Of a stretch of 64,000 bases of DNA, positions 7,444-15,405 are shown piece after piece. Origin of the DNA: Candidatus Melainabacteria bacterium (lineage in GTDB: Bacteria > Cyanobacteriota > Vampirovibrionia > Obscuribacterales > Obscuribacteraceae); assembly GCA_003153555.1 (NCBI GenBank), contig PLZS01000130.1, positions 1-64,000 of the forward strand, read 5' to 3'. The notes beneath the pieces were generated by a model, which was not told where the DNA came from, did not search any database, and worked only from the letters and a program-made list of their open reading frames with translations. How positions within the stretch are numbered: position 1 is the stretch's first letter; every line of letters starts with the position of its first letter. The translations under genes were made by a program, and so were the position numbers.

Positions 7444-9202
7444 GTTCATTGTTGGTGCGACGGTGAACTTGCTTCGTGCGCTGTGCTGGCACCATTACAT
7501 TCGATTTCACAAAAGTCTAAATAGTCCAAACACAGCACAACAGGCTGTGTTTGAGAAGGTGGTAAGAGATCTTGCAAAGTCTGAGTACGGAAAGAGATAC
7601 GGCATAACAGGTAAGGAAAATTATCAGGAGTTCGCTGCAAAAATTCCCGTCCAAAGTTATGAGCAACTACAACCGTGGATCACGCAGCAATTGAGTCAGC
7701 GGAAGTCCAGAAGTATCACACCACACCGAATCATCCATGTAGAGCAAACTTCGGGAAGTTCGAACGCAGCAAAACAGATTCCTTATACAGTTCAGCTGAT
7801 AAAATCGTTCACCAACATGTTTCGAATATGGGCATACGATCTTCTGAGCAATGGATTGACACCTGAAACTGGACGCATGTTCATTAGTGTTTCTCCAGCT
7901 ATAGGGAAGCTCAAAGTCCAAAATAACATTCAATCCGGCAGCGAAGGGGTCTCGGGGAGCGAAGAAAGATCCGCGAGCAACAGGAAATCCGAGAGCGAAC
8001 GAGGCTCCGCAAGCAATAGGAAATCCAAGAGCAAAGAAAGATCCGCAAGCAACGGAGAATTCGAAAGCGACGGCGACTATCTTGAAGAACCGCTCCGGTC
8101 ACTCGTATCGCGCTTTCTCGTAACGCCACCAGCAGCCGACTGGCCAAACTTTCAACACCAACTAGCGTTGACACTGCTTGAGGATGAGCAACTAGAGATT
8201 ATTTCTGTATGGAGTCCAACGTACCTACTCGTTGTCCTTGACTACATAGAAAGAAACAAACCTCTATTGGACAGTTCGCTGACGCGACGTGTATTGCCTT
8301 GTTCAGACGATTCACCAATCGATTGGCAGAAGATTTGGCCGCGACTGAAGCTAATTTCCTGCTGGGATAGTGCCATGGCTCAGACTTCTGCGGCTCGAGT
8401 CAGAAAGTTGTTTCCCAATGTCCACGTCCAAGGAAAAGGCTTGTTAGCTACAGAAGCGCCCATAACGGTGCCACTTATAAGTGCTCGGGGATGTCTGCCT
8501 CTGCTCAACGACGTCTTGCTTGAGTTTGAAACAAGTGAAGGCACCATAAAGAGGCTACATGAACTTGTCGATGGCGAGCGCTATCAAGTAATCGTCACTC
8601 AGCAGTCTGGACTAACACGCTACCGACTCCATGACGTTGTTGAAGTGCGCGGCTTCTTTAGGCAAACCGCAAAACTTGAGTTTGTTGGGCGAGCGAACTC
8701 TGTGTGCGATCTTGCAGGCGAAAAATTGCAAGAGCAATTTGTTCGTCGAACGTTGACTGCGATTCTACCTCAATGTGATTTCCTCCTGACTCCAACTGAT
8801 GAAAGTCATTTGGGTTATGTGCTCCTAGTCGATCCGCAAGGGACCAATCGATACGATGAAACCGATCGATACGATGGAATCACGGTACAAGCTGACGCAG
8901 CCTTGTGTCAGGCGCACCACTACCGATTGGCTCGCGATCAGGGACAGATCGCGCTCTTGCGAATGCTCTTTGTTCCGAATCTAAAGAGCAGACTGCAAGA
9001 TTTTCATCAGGAAGAAGGAATGAAAATTGGCAACATTAAAGAAGTTGCTTTGCTTACTGACCTTGCAAAAGCAAGGAGACTTTTGGTGTTTATTAACGCG
9101 CAGATAGATAGCTGCAAGCCGCTTCGTGTGAGCTCATCGGAGCAAAGCTACCCGTTGCATTCAAGTTCTCAACCAGATGCTCAACTCCCGGTTGAAGCAT
9201 AA
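7433..9202 (+). CDS. GH3 auxin-responsive-promoter family acyl-adenylating enzyme
   Basis: I start it at ATG 7433; the frame is open further upstream but only into the previous gene. The N-terminal ARTEYGKxYG-like element (LAKSEYGKRYGITG), the ATP loop EQTSGSSNAAKQIPYT, and a later LTRYRLHDVVEVRGFF segment are hallmarks of the GH3 family, which adenylates a carboxylic acid and passes it to an amine to form an amide. Bacterial members make acyl-amino acids or act in natural-product pathways. Between the ATP loop and the core lies a hydrophilic insertion (around residues 165-215) made of three 12-residue Ser/Lys/Glu repeats. The 3' end overlaps the convergent ferritin-like gene by 110 nt. It is last in the operon. 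The acid and the acceptor amine are unknown. Confidence 0.85.
   Translation: MPNKFIVGATVNLLRALCWHHYIRFHKSLNSPNTAQQAVFEKVVRDLAKSEYGKRYGITGKENYQEFAAKIPVQSYEQLQPWITQQLSQRKSRSITPHRIIHVEQTSGSSNAAKQIPYTVQLIKSFTNMFRIWAYDLLSNGLTPETGRMFISVSPAIGKLKVQNNIQSGSEGVSGSEERSASNRKSESERGSASNRKSKSKERSASNGEFESDGDYLEEPLRSLVSRFLVTPPAADWPNFQHQLALTLLEDEQLEIISVWSPTYLLVVLDYIERNKPLLDSSLTRRVLPCSDDSPIDWQKIWPRLKLISCWDSAMAQTSAARVRKLFPNVHVQGKGLLATEAPITVPLISARGCLPLLNDVLLEFETSEGTIKRLHELVDGERYQVIVTQQSGLTRYRLHDVVEVRGFFRQTAKLEFVGRANSVCDLAGEKLQEQFVRRTLTAILPQCDFLLTPTDESHLGYVLLVDPQGTNRYDETDRYDGITVQADAALCQAHHYRLARDQGQIALLRMLFVPNLKSRLQDFHQEEGMKIGNIKEVALLTDLAKARRLLVFINAQIDSCKPLRVSSSEQSYPLHSSSQPDAQLPVEA
7967..8074 (+). repeat. Three 36-bp tandem repeats inside the GH3-like gene
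   Basis: Units at 7967-8002, 8003-8038 and 8039-8074 encode 12-residue repeats of the pattern RSASNRKSESER, GSASNRKSKSKE and RSASNGEFESDG. The first two units are closest; the third has diverged. The repeats form a charged, serine-rich linker that a normal GH3 protein does not need. Confidence 0.85.
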
Positions 9203-10025
9203 GCTGCTTCAACAACATCAGCTTGCGCACCGTCTCTTCTTCATGACGGAGTGCCACCAAAACCTCTTCTACGTCCTCAAGTGACAGCCCACCGGATATT
9301 TGATCTATGGCGGCAACCGCAGCCTGCGGGCCTACTCGCACCATTTGTGTATAACCTTGAAGCGCGTCGCTAATCAATGAAAAATCAGCAACCGAAAACA
9401 CAGTAGAGTCAAAGAGTAAATTACCGCTTTTGTGATGCAGTGCTTCATCCTTCAGAATAGACGAAAAGATTTTCGACAACTGCGGCTGCGCGCAGCCCTT
9501 CGAAAGTCGATTGTAGTGATCTAGTCCCCAACCTTCGAGAATGATTTGCACTAGATAGACAAGCAAGGCCGGCGAAAATTCCTCGATTAGTTTCGAGAGA
9601 AACAGAAGAAAGTGTCCACTCGGCAGTTGTTTTTCTTGTGCATCTAAATAAGGCTCGATCCAAGCCAGATGCTTGGCTTCGTCGGCACCTATAAACGAAT
9701 AGAGCTGCGCATTATCCGTACATTCCGCTGTCAACACCATCTTCGCGCAATACGCCAATCCAGATTTTTCAATAAAGTATGCTTCGTTTAAAAGCGACTG
9801 GTTACAGCGCCCCAGCACGCGCCGCTGTTGCTCCTTCGACAGTTTCGTGTATACAACACTTGTATGGAATCCCCACCATTCGTCCGACCACAATGCGCTG
9901 TAATCGATTGTTGACGGCTCGAATTCCGAAGACATTCCAGTCTTACTCAAAATCATTCGGTAGAGCGGAGACTGCTTACCGGCATGTGGTGCGCTTAGGT
10001 TGTTACGCACTTGTATGTCACGCAT
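9093..10025 (-). CDS. Ferritin-like diiron protein (possible oxygenase)
   Basis: The 310-residue product starts at ATG 10025, seven bases after TGGAG; a GTG at 10061 is an alternative. It is helical, with four carboxylate/His clusters spaced as in ferritin-like diiron enzymes: NEAYFIEKSG, ADEAKHLAW (ExxH), ILEGWGLDHY and KDEALHHKSG (ExxH). These residues should bind two irons and activate oxygen. It is not close in sequence to the AurF-like protein in the operon it faces. The stop lies inside the GH3-like gene, giving a 110-nt convergent overlap. It forms a minus-strand group with the SDR and arfB. Whether it is an oxygenase, a desaturase-like enzyme or an oxidase cannot be decided. Confidence 0.7.
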   Translation of the reverse strand: MRDIQVRNNLSAPHAGKQSPLYRMILSKTGMSSEFEPSTIDYSALWSDEWWGFHTSVVYTKLSKEQQRRVLGRCNQSLLNEAYFIEKSGLAYCAKMVLTAECTDNAQLYSFIGADEAKHLAWIEPYLDAQEKQLPSGHFLLFLSKLIEEFSPALLVYLVQIILEGWGLDHYNRLSKGCAQPQLSKIFSSILKDEALHHKSGNLLFDSTVFSVADFSLISDALQGYTQMVRVGPQAAVAAIDQISGGLSLEDVEEVLVALRHEEETVRKLMLLKQLMLQPGVEHLVENLNATGSFAPMSSHEAACSYLSAR

Positions 10026-10104
10026 TCGTTGACTCCAGCAGGTTTTCCACCTGACTCTCACTACTGTGAGTCCTGCAGCTAATTCGCATTTGAATGTTAC
10101 TCAA

Positions 10105-10959
10105 TCATCTTATCTCCAGCAATTTTTTGCTCATGTTTCGCAGAACATGGTCAGCGACTTTCTGAGGTAGTGACCGGCGAATATAATACAAAGCTTGCGT
10201 ATCTTGTCCGACTCGAACTCGCAAGGGTACAACGCTCTTATTCGAAAGGCTGAATACTGCATCGGCAACGCGTGTCGGATCATTGCCCGGCTGTTCCATC
10301 CTGCGTGCAAGAAATCTGCGATAACCTTGCATCTGCGGCTCATATACTACAGAGTCAACCGAGTTGCTTGACTTACACGGCCATTGGATATTAGCAACAA
10401 AACGCGTGCGAAATCCTCCAGGCTCGACTAAACAGACCTGTATTCCATGAGAACCTAATTCGTATGAAAGACTTTCGCTCAATCCTTCGAGGGCGAATTT
10501 ACTGGCTACATAAAGACTCTGAAGTGGCATTCCAACAAATCCAAGCACAGAAGAAATGTTGATCACCTTACCTTTCGCTGCACGCAAAGCCGGCAGTAAA
10601 TCGCGCGTCAGCAATAGAGGCGCAAAGAAATTGACTTCGAACTGCAGTCGAATTTGTTCTTCAGTCAAGGACTCTAACGGACCGGAAAGTCCGTAACCCG
10701 CGTTATTAATTAGACAATCCAAACTGTTCGAACACAGCTCGGCCACGCGCTCGACAATCGCAGTTCGCTCAGAGTTCAATGCTACATTTAACGGAAGTAC
10801 TGTCAGATTATCGCTCTGAATGTCATTCAACTGCTCTGGATGTCTGGTTGTAGCAAACACTTTCCAATTGCCAGAGTGCAGAAAGCGCTCGACCATGAGC
10901 CTGCCAAAACCAGATGAACAGCCCGTTATTAGAATAGTTTTGCAATCTTTCAATTTCAT
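10105..10959 (-). CDS. Short-chain dehydrogenase/reductase (classical SDR)
   Basis: The 284-residue protein has the Rossmann nucleotide loop TGCSSGFG near residue 12, the structural NNAG motif (LINNAGYG), the catalytic Ser in INISSVLGF, and YVASK as the YxxxK catalytic pair. The lack of an acidic residue right after the second strand and ATTRHPEQ after it suggest NADPH preference, as in the retinol/carbonyl-reductase-like SDR group. It reduces or oxidises a carbonyl or alcohol in the cytoplasm. It follows arfB by six bases and precedes the ferritin-like gene on the same strand, so it may work with the metabolic cluster opposite it. Substrate unknown. Confidence 0.9.
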   Translation of the reverse strand: MKLKDCKTILITGCSSGFGRLMVERFLHSGNWKVFATTRHPEQLNDIQSDNLTVLPLNVALNSERTAIVERVAELCSNSLDCLINNAGYGLSGPLESLTEEQIRLQFEVNFFAPLLLTRDLLPALRAAKGKVINISSVLGFVGMPLQSLYVASKFALEGLSESLSYELGSHGIQVCLVEPGGFRTRFVANIQWPCKSSNSVDSVVYEPQMQGYRRFLARRMEQPGNDPTRVADAVFSLSNKSVVPLRVRVGQDTQALYYIRRSLPQKVADHVLRNMSKKLLEIR

Positions 10960-10965
10960 ATCATC

Positions 10966-11469
10966 CTAGTAGTCTGCATCTGGAGAACGTCGCTGTTGCT
11001 TCTTTTTTCCGATCTCGCGCTTAGCTTCGGTGCGCCGAATCTTAGCGGCTTTGGATACTCGAGTAGGGCGTCTCGGCGTTGGAGGATTAAGCACTGACTC
11101 AAGCATCTCTTTCAATTTTTCTAGACATTCTTCGACATTTGTTATTTGGTCTCTATGCTTCTGGCTTGTCACAACTAAAATGCCTTCGACTGTGAGCCGA
11201 CTTGCATATTTTGTGAGAAAGCGATTTTTTATATGGTCAGGCACACTAGGACTGGAAACAACATTCCAATGCATAACAGCCTTACTGTTGACCTTATTTA
11301 CATTTTGCCCGCCAGGTCCACCGCTGCGAGCAAACGTAAACTCAAACTCGGCTTGAGGAATTTCTTGGCCGGAGCTCAGAACCAGGTTGGTCAAAATCAA
11401 AAATCCTTGAGTACTTGTGCGATTGGGTGAATCTCCAATACGAGTCAAAAATTGGACTACGGATAGCAT
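10966..11469 (-). CDS. arfB: Peptidyl-tRNA hydrolase ArfB (ribosome rescue, GGQ)
   Basis: The domain carries the release-factor GGQ loop (SGGPGGQNVNKVNSKA) and then a basic C-terminal tail rich in Lys/Arg (KIRRTEAKREIGKKKQQRR) that in ArfB enters the empty mRNA channel of stalled ribosomes. There is no codon-recognition domain, which separates it from RF1/RF2. It releases the nascent peptide from non-stop ribosomes. The 167-residue frame starts at ATG 11469, but the family core begins at NLVLSSGQEIP about residue 29, so an internal start is possible. It is six bases upstream of the SDR gene; this pairing has no known functional meaning. Confidence 0.9.
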   Translation of the reverse strand: MLSVVQFLTRIGDSPNRTSTQGFLILTNLVLSSGQEIPQAEFEFTFARSGGPGGQNVNKVNSKAVMHWNVVSSPSVPDHIKNRFLTKYASRLTVEGILVVTSQKHRDQITNVEECLEKLKEMLESVLNPPTPRRPTRVSKAAKIRRTEAKREIGKKKQQRRSPDADY

Positions 11470-11644
11470 CGAAATGGCGCAGATTCTGGGCGCATCCTCA
11501 GTAATTTACATAGAATACTGCACCACTGATAGTATCGCAAGACGGTATTTTTCCGCGTTGAATATATCCATATCTCATAGAAGGATATCCATCTATAAAA
11601 GAGTGGTACATAAATAATGCAAATGGCGCATGGAGATCTGAAGC

Positions 11645-12748
11645 ATGACATTAATCTCGTTTACCAGGCGGTACAGAGACAGGTCTGACAACACAGGCTT
11701 TCAGTTCGAGTTCTTGTGCGATGTGTGCCAGGCGAGTCATATGACGTGTTTTCAATATAGTCCGATGGGCGTTGCTTCTTCAATTGTTACTGCTGCCGGC
11801 TGGATTATGAACCGCGGGCAAAACTTGGGAGTTGCGAGCCAACAGATTCACAGGCTGCTGCGTGGCAAGGAATGGGAGGACGCTTACACAGCGGCAGTTG
11901 CTGAAGCAAAGAAGTCATTTAAACAGTGCAATCGATGCAGTGGTTGGGTTTGCCAGGAGAATTGCTTCAATGTCGAAAAGAAACAGTGTCGACTTTGCGC
12001 TCCCAATCTAGCTGAAGAAGCTGTTTCGATGAAAGCGCAGGCTGGCAAAGTTCAACTTTTCACTGACGCTCTCGCTAGCGACCAAACCGGTGGGCGCGAC
12101 ATGAGTCTGCATCAGGTATCTCGCTGTCCACACTGTAATGCGCGAACTAGCGGAGGAAAGTTTTGCACCGATTGCGGCAAATCAATTTTCATTGAAGTCT
12201 TTTGTGTTGATTGCGGAGCCGAATGGACATCCGATCGAAACTACAAATTCTGCCCCAGTTGTGGCGAAACAATGCCAGAGCCTCAAACATTGCCAACCTT
12301 CGGAGCTCGAGCAAAATCCGAAAAGACAACCGGCACCAAACCTGGCAGCGTTGATCCAGAAGCCGCAAAGGCTGCGCATTCGAAGGCTGCGGCTGCAGCG
12401 AAAACTACCAAGAACGCCTCAACATCGAAAGTTACCAGAACCACTAAACCGGCGGCAAAAACTGTTAGCTCCCAAAATAAATCAAAGTCCAGTAAAACGA
12501 ATGATCCCGCAGCAAAAACTGCCAAGTCTGCGAAGCCAACGGCTACTTTAGCGAAAAGTACCAAGCCCTCAAAAACTTCATCCGCAAGCAAAAAAGTAGC
12601 AGCTCAGACTAAGAAAAGAATAGTTGCTTTAACACCAACAAAATCCGCACCAAAAGCCTCTTCAAGGGTTGCTAGGAAAAAGAATCCAGCCCACACAGTA
12701 GCGCAGCAATCCAAAACTATGGGCACCACTAAGAAAAAGATGAAATAG
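11645..12748 (+). CDS. Multi-zinc-ribbon protein with histone-H1-like Lys/Ala-rich tail
   Basis: The first 215 residues hold several CxxC pairs: CDVC, CNRC/CQENC, CRLC, CPHC, CTDC, CVDC and CPSC, enough for about four zinc ribbons. Residues 15-60 resemble the N-terminus of zinc-ribbon proteins with a glycine/alanine-rich helix. The last 150 residues are low-complexity Lys/Ala/Ser/Thr/Pro (repeated AAKT, KSSK, TKPS motifs), like the tails of bacterial histone-H1-like proteins, and should bind nucleic acid or be disordered. No signal peptide or membrane helix is seen. A likely role is DNA or RNA binding in the nucleoid, but this is inference. The start is ATG 11645 with GGAG upstream. I do not recognise a named family. 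Confidence 0.65.
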   Translation: MTLISFTRRYRDRSDNTGFQFEFLCDVCQASHMTCFQYSPMGVASSIVTAAGWIMNRGQNLGVASQQIHRLLRGKEWEDAYTAAVAEAKKSFKQCNRCSGWVCQENCFNVEKKQCRLCAPNLAEEAVSMKAQAGKVQLFTDALASDQTGGRDMSLHQVSRCPHCNARTSGGKFCTDCGKSIFIEVFCVDCGAEWTSDRNYKFCPSCGETMPEPQTLPTFGARAKSEKTTGTKPGSVDPEAAKAAHSKAAAAAKTTKNASTSKVTRTTKPAAKTVSSQNKSKSSKTNDPAAKTAKSAKPTATLAKSTKPSKTSSASKKVAAQTKKRIVALTPTKSAPKASSRVARKKNPAHTVAQQSKTMGTTKKKMK

Positions 12749-12789
12749 CCAAACAGTCATACAAGAAAAAATCGGACGCTTATCTATAT

Positions 12790-12828
12790 TAACCACAAGA
12801 CTGTTTAGAGATGCCACTTGTGTGGTTA
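12790..12828. promoter_or_regulatory. Inverted repeat between two plus-strand genes
   Basis: TAACCACA at 12790-12797 is matched by TGTGGTTA at 12821-12828, with a 23-nt spacer. It could be an operator for the downstream pentapeptide gene or a weak terminator (TTATT follows). Confidence 0.35.
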
Positions 12829-12859
12829 TTAGGTGAGGCAGGATTAGCTGGAGAATATC

Positions 12860-14296
12860 ATGAAAGTAGAGACAAGCGGAGCTATAGCGAAGATTGCTCA
12901 GGCGATAACTCAATTTCGGAAGTTTGAGACCAGGATGTTAGTCCAAGACGGCGAAGTCTTGAGAGAAATCTTCATAGATTGCTCGAAGAACGGTCAACAA
13001 ATCGAGGTTCGACTAAAGGAGGCGCCGGGCTATATGCAAGGGCGCAACGAATACGTGCCTTCAATTGCTGTGGCATTCAGTACGGCTCGTTCATTTATAG
13101 GCAACATGACACCAATTATCAAAAGCTGCACCTGTACAGGCGGTGATAATCAATTGAGCGCGACAATTCGAGTTATTTGGTGTGAGTTGTTTGACACTGA
13201 TCCAAGCACCGTCGAACAAATGAGCGAGGACGATATTGGAGTGTATCGAAGAGCATCGGTCAGAGCAATGCTCGAGTCGCTCCTCGATCGAGGCGGGGAT
13301 GCCGTCAAACTCTGGAACTCACGCCCAATCGGAGAAAAAATTGATAGCAAAATCGACTTCACCAAACGGGATCTATCGAGTAAGGATTTGACAGGCATTA
13401 ATTTGGAGCGCCTTGATTTTAGCGGTTCCAACTTCGACAACTGTCGATTGATCTCTGCTTCAATCGGCAATTCAGAGTACGCCAAATCTACATTCCGAAA
13501 ATGTGATCTCGAGAAAGCCAATCTCTCTTCGCTAAACGCTACTCGAGCTGACTTTAGCGACGCATGCATGAAGTCTGTGTTTTGCTACCAGGGCAATTTC
13601 AAAAATGCCTTATTTAAAGATGCCGATCTTTCCGACAGCAAGTTCAACGAAGGAGACATACGTGGTGCTGACTTCACCGGCAGCACCACCACCGGTGCGA
13701 ATTTCCAGGGAACAAAATATGACGAAAAAACCAAGTTGCCACCAGATTTTCCTATAGACAACCTTTCATGGAAGGGAACAGGAGTGGATCCCAGACGAGA
13801 GACACAGCTGAAGAGTGCATTATCCAAAGGTGTTAATGACTACGCGGGATTTATCGAACAGATTGAAAAAAACTTCGATTTCGAGAGAATCGACAAAGCA
13901 ATCAACATGCTAAAGAAGGAACGATTCCAGCTGTTTTCGCAGGTCACTCCTGATCAAGTTATAGGTGTTGTTCGCAGCCAGCGCGAACAAGAACTTGTGT
14001 ATTCATGTCTTCTTACGGAAGAGGGCAACTTCACTTGCTGCACACAGAACTTAAAGCCCTGTGGAGGGCTGAGAGGAGCGTTGTGCAAACACCTGCTGGT
14101 TCTCATCATCGGACTGACTAAAAGCGAAGCACTCGAACCAAACTTAGCCGCGACATGGGTGCTCTCAAGTAAATTCCATCAGCCGAAAATTGATAAAGAG
14201 ATGATGAGTTCAGTATTCCTGCAATACAAAGGAGCACTGGTTGGCGAGTTCGACTGGCGTCCAACAGAAACAATTCCGGAAGATTATTACACCTAG
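12860..14296 (+). CDS. Pentapeptide-repeat protein with SWIM-like zinc-finger C-terminus
   Basis: The 478-residue protein starts at ATG 12860 after GGAG. Residues 1-165 are an unassigned domain with a CTCTGG motif. Residues about 170-295 are pentapeptide repeats of the A(D/N)LxX type (DLSSKDL, RLDFSGSNF, ADFSDA, DADLSDSKF, ADFTGSTTTGANF), which fold as a right-handed square beta-helix. After about residue 370 a CC...C...CKH pattern (FTCCTQNLKPCGG, ALCKHLLVL) resembles the CxCx(n)CxH zinc site of SWIM domains, which bind DNA or proteins. No membrane segment or signal peptide. Function unknown; a regulatory or nucleic-acid role fits the neighbouring zinc-ribbon/H1-like gene, but that link is inference. 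Confidence 0.7.
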   Translation: MKVETSGAIAKIAQAITQFRKFETRMLVQDGEVLREIFIDCSKNGQQIEVRLKEAPGYMQGRNEYVPSIAVAFSTARSFIGNMTPIIKSCTCTGGDNQLSATIRVIWCELFDTDPSTVEQMSEDDIGVYRRASVRAMLESLLDRGGDAVKLWNSRPIGEKIDSKIDFTKRDLSSKDLTGINLERLDFSGSNFDNCRLISASIGNSEYAKSTFRKCDLEKANLSSLNATRADFSDACMKSVFCYQGNFKNALFKDADLSDSKFNEGDIRGADFTGSTTTGANFQGTKYDEKTKLPPDFPIDNLSWKGTGVDPRRETQLKSALSKGVNDYAGFIEQIEKNFDFERIDKAINMLKKERFQLFSQVTPDQVIGVVRSQREQELVYSCLLTEEGNFTCCTQNLKPCGGLRGALCKHLLVLIIGLTKSEALEPNLAATWVLSSKFHQPKIDKEMMSSVFLQYKGALVGEFDWRPTETIPEDYYT

Positions 14297-14335
14297 CAGC
14301 GATTATAGGCGGCTAGAATAGCCGCGCTCCAGCGT

Positions 14336-15259
14336 TTATTTTCGATCAGCGTACGGACCCGCAGCACCATACATCTTTAATTCCAGCAGCATCGTCTTCA
14401 TGCTGTATAGCGGTCTATAGTTGAGGACTCGTTGTGTTTCAGATATGTCAATTTTCGAGGGCTTCAGTGAAGGATCCAGACCCAAACTCACCACCAAATC
14501 ATAAAACGGCTTGTAATGGCGTTTGAAAGTGGTGCCTGGACCATCCACGTCCCAGGTTGCTAAATCTTCATCGGTGTATTGATAAGCACCATCGACAGGA
14601 AGAAATAGTGGTGCATTATGCAATTGGTGATCTTTTGCAGACAAAAGTTCGATACTTTTAATCACCGCTTGAGCAACATCGGAAATGTGCACTGCGCCTT
14701 TAGAAAACCACTGACACCACTCGATGAAACTCTCATAGACAGTTCGATTCCAAGGCGGAATGAAAGCACGTGGTCGAAGAGTAATTACGTTCATGCCGTT
14801 CCTGAAAGCGTATGTTGCAGCTATCTCTTCGCCGAGAACTTTCGTGTGCCCGTAGAGTCCAAACCGCTCATCTATGCTAGTGCTCGAAATAAAGACAATA
14901 TCTTGGATGCCTGCTTCAAAGGCTGCCTGGAATACATTGAACGTTCCACCTACATTTAAATCCCAAAATTCGTAAACAGTTTTGTCTCTTCTAAATTCAT
15001 GGATGCCATGCCACGCTGCAATGTGCACGACAATGTCAATGCCTTGCATCGCTATCTTCAATTGTTCACGATCAAGGATGGAGCCAGCGATGAATTCGAT
15101 CGAAGGGACGCCCAGAGCCACCTGTTGGGGCGAACTCTGCTGGTCTAGCAGAGCCGGTCTGTGTAAATCAAACACTACTGGAGTGTGACCCATGCCAACC
15201 AAAGATGAGCAGAGAATCTGCCCTAAGTCACCACTGCCGCCAGTCAAAAGTATCTTCAT
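14336..15259 (-). CDS. NAD-dependent epimerase/dehydratase (extended SDR)
   Basis: This 307-residue protein begins with the extended-SDR Rossmann motif TGGSGDLG at residue 7. It has VHIAAWHG, and the catalytic Ser/Thr and YxxxK (YGHTK) in SSTSIDERFGLYGHTK. The C-terminal domain is that of the nucleotide-sugar epimerase/uronate dehydrogenase group. Enzymes of this type epimerise, dehydrate or oxidise a sugar nucleotide or related alcohol using bound NAD. Length is normal. It is convergent with the pentapeptide gene and separated from the downstream kinase by a region with REP-like sequences. The precise substrate is unknown. Confidence 0.88.
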   Translation of the reverse strand: MKILLTGGSGDLGQILCSSLVGMGHTPVVFDLHRPALLDQQSSPQQVALGVPSIEFIAGSILDREQLKIAMQGIDIVVHIAAWHGIHEFRRDKTVYEFWDLNVGGTFNVFQAAFEAGIQDIVFISSTSIDERFGLYGHTKVLGEEIAATYAFRNGMNVITLRPRAFIPPWNRTVYESFIEWCQWFSKGAVHISDVAQAVIKSIELLSAKDHQLHNAPLFLPVDGAYQYTDEDLATWDVDGPGTTFKRHYKPFYDLVVSLGLDPSLKPSKIDISETQRVLNYRPLYSMKTMLLELKMYGAAGPYADRK

Positions 15260-15317
15260 GATGCCCGGCTCGTTTGCTTAGATTTCTTAATCGGCATGCC
15301 TACGCTCCCTATATGTC

Positions 15318-15383
15318 AGATGCCAGGAAGGATTCTTGCGCTCCGGGTTAGATGCCGGCAAGGATGCCGGCGCTCCCAGGTTA
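15318..15383. repeat. Two tandem REP-like palindromic copies
   Basis: Copies at about 15318-15349 (degraded) and 15351-15383 share the order GATGCC..GGAAGGAT / GATGCCGGCAAGGATGCC followed by GCGCTCC and GGTTA. Inverted GCCGGC segments make a small hairpin. The same GCCGGCGCTCC core recurs at 29.2 and 34.1 kb. A further degraded copy may precede it (15291-15312). Confidence 0.7.
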
Positions 15384-15405
15384 GCTAGCATCAGCTTCAC
15401 TTCAG

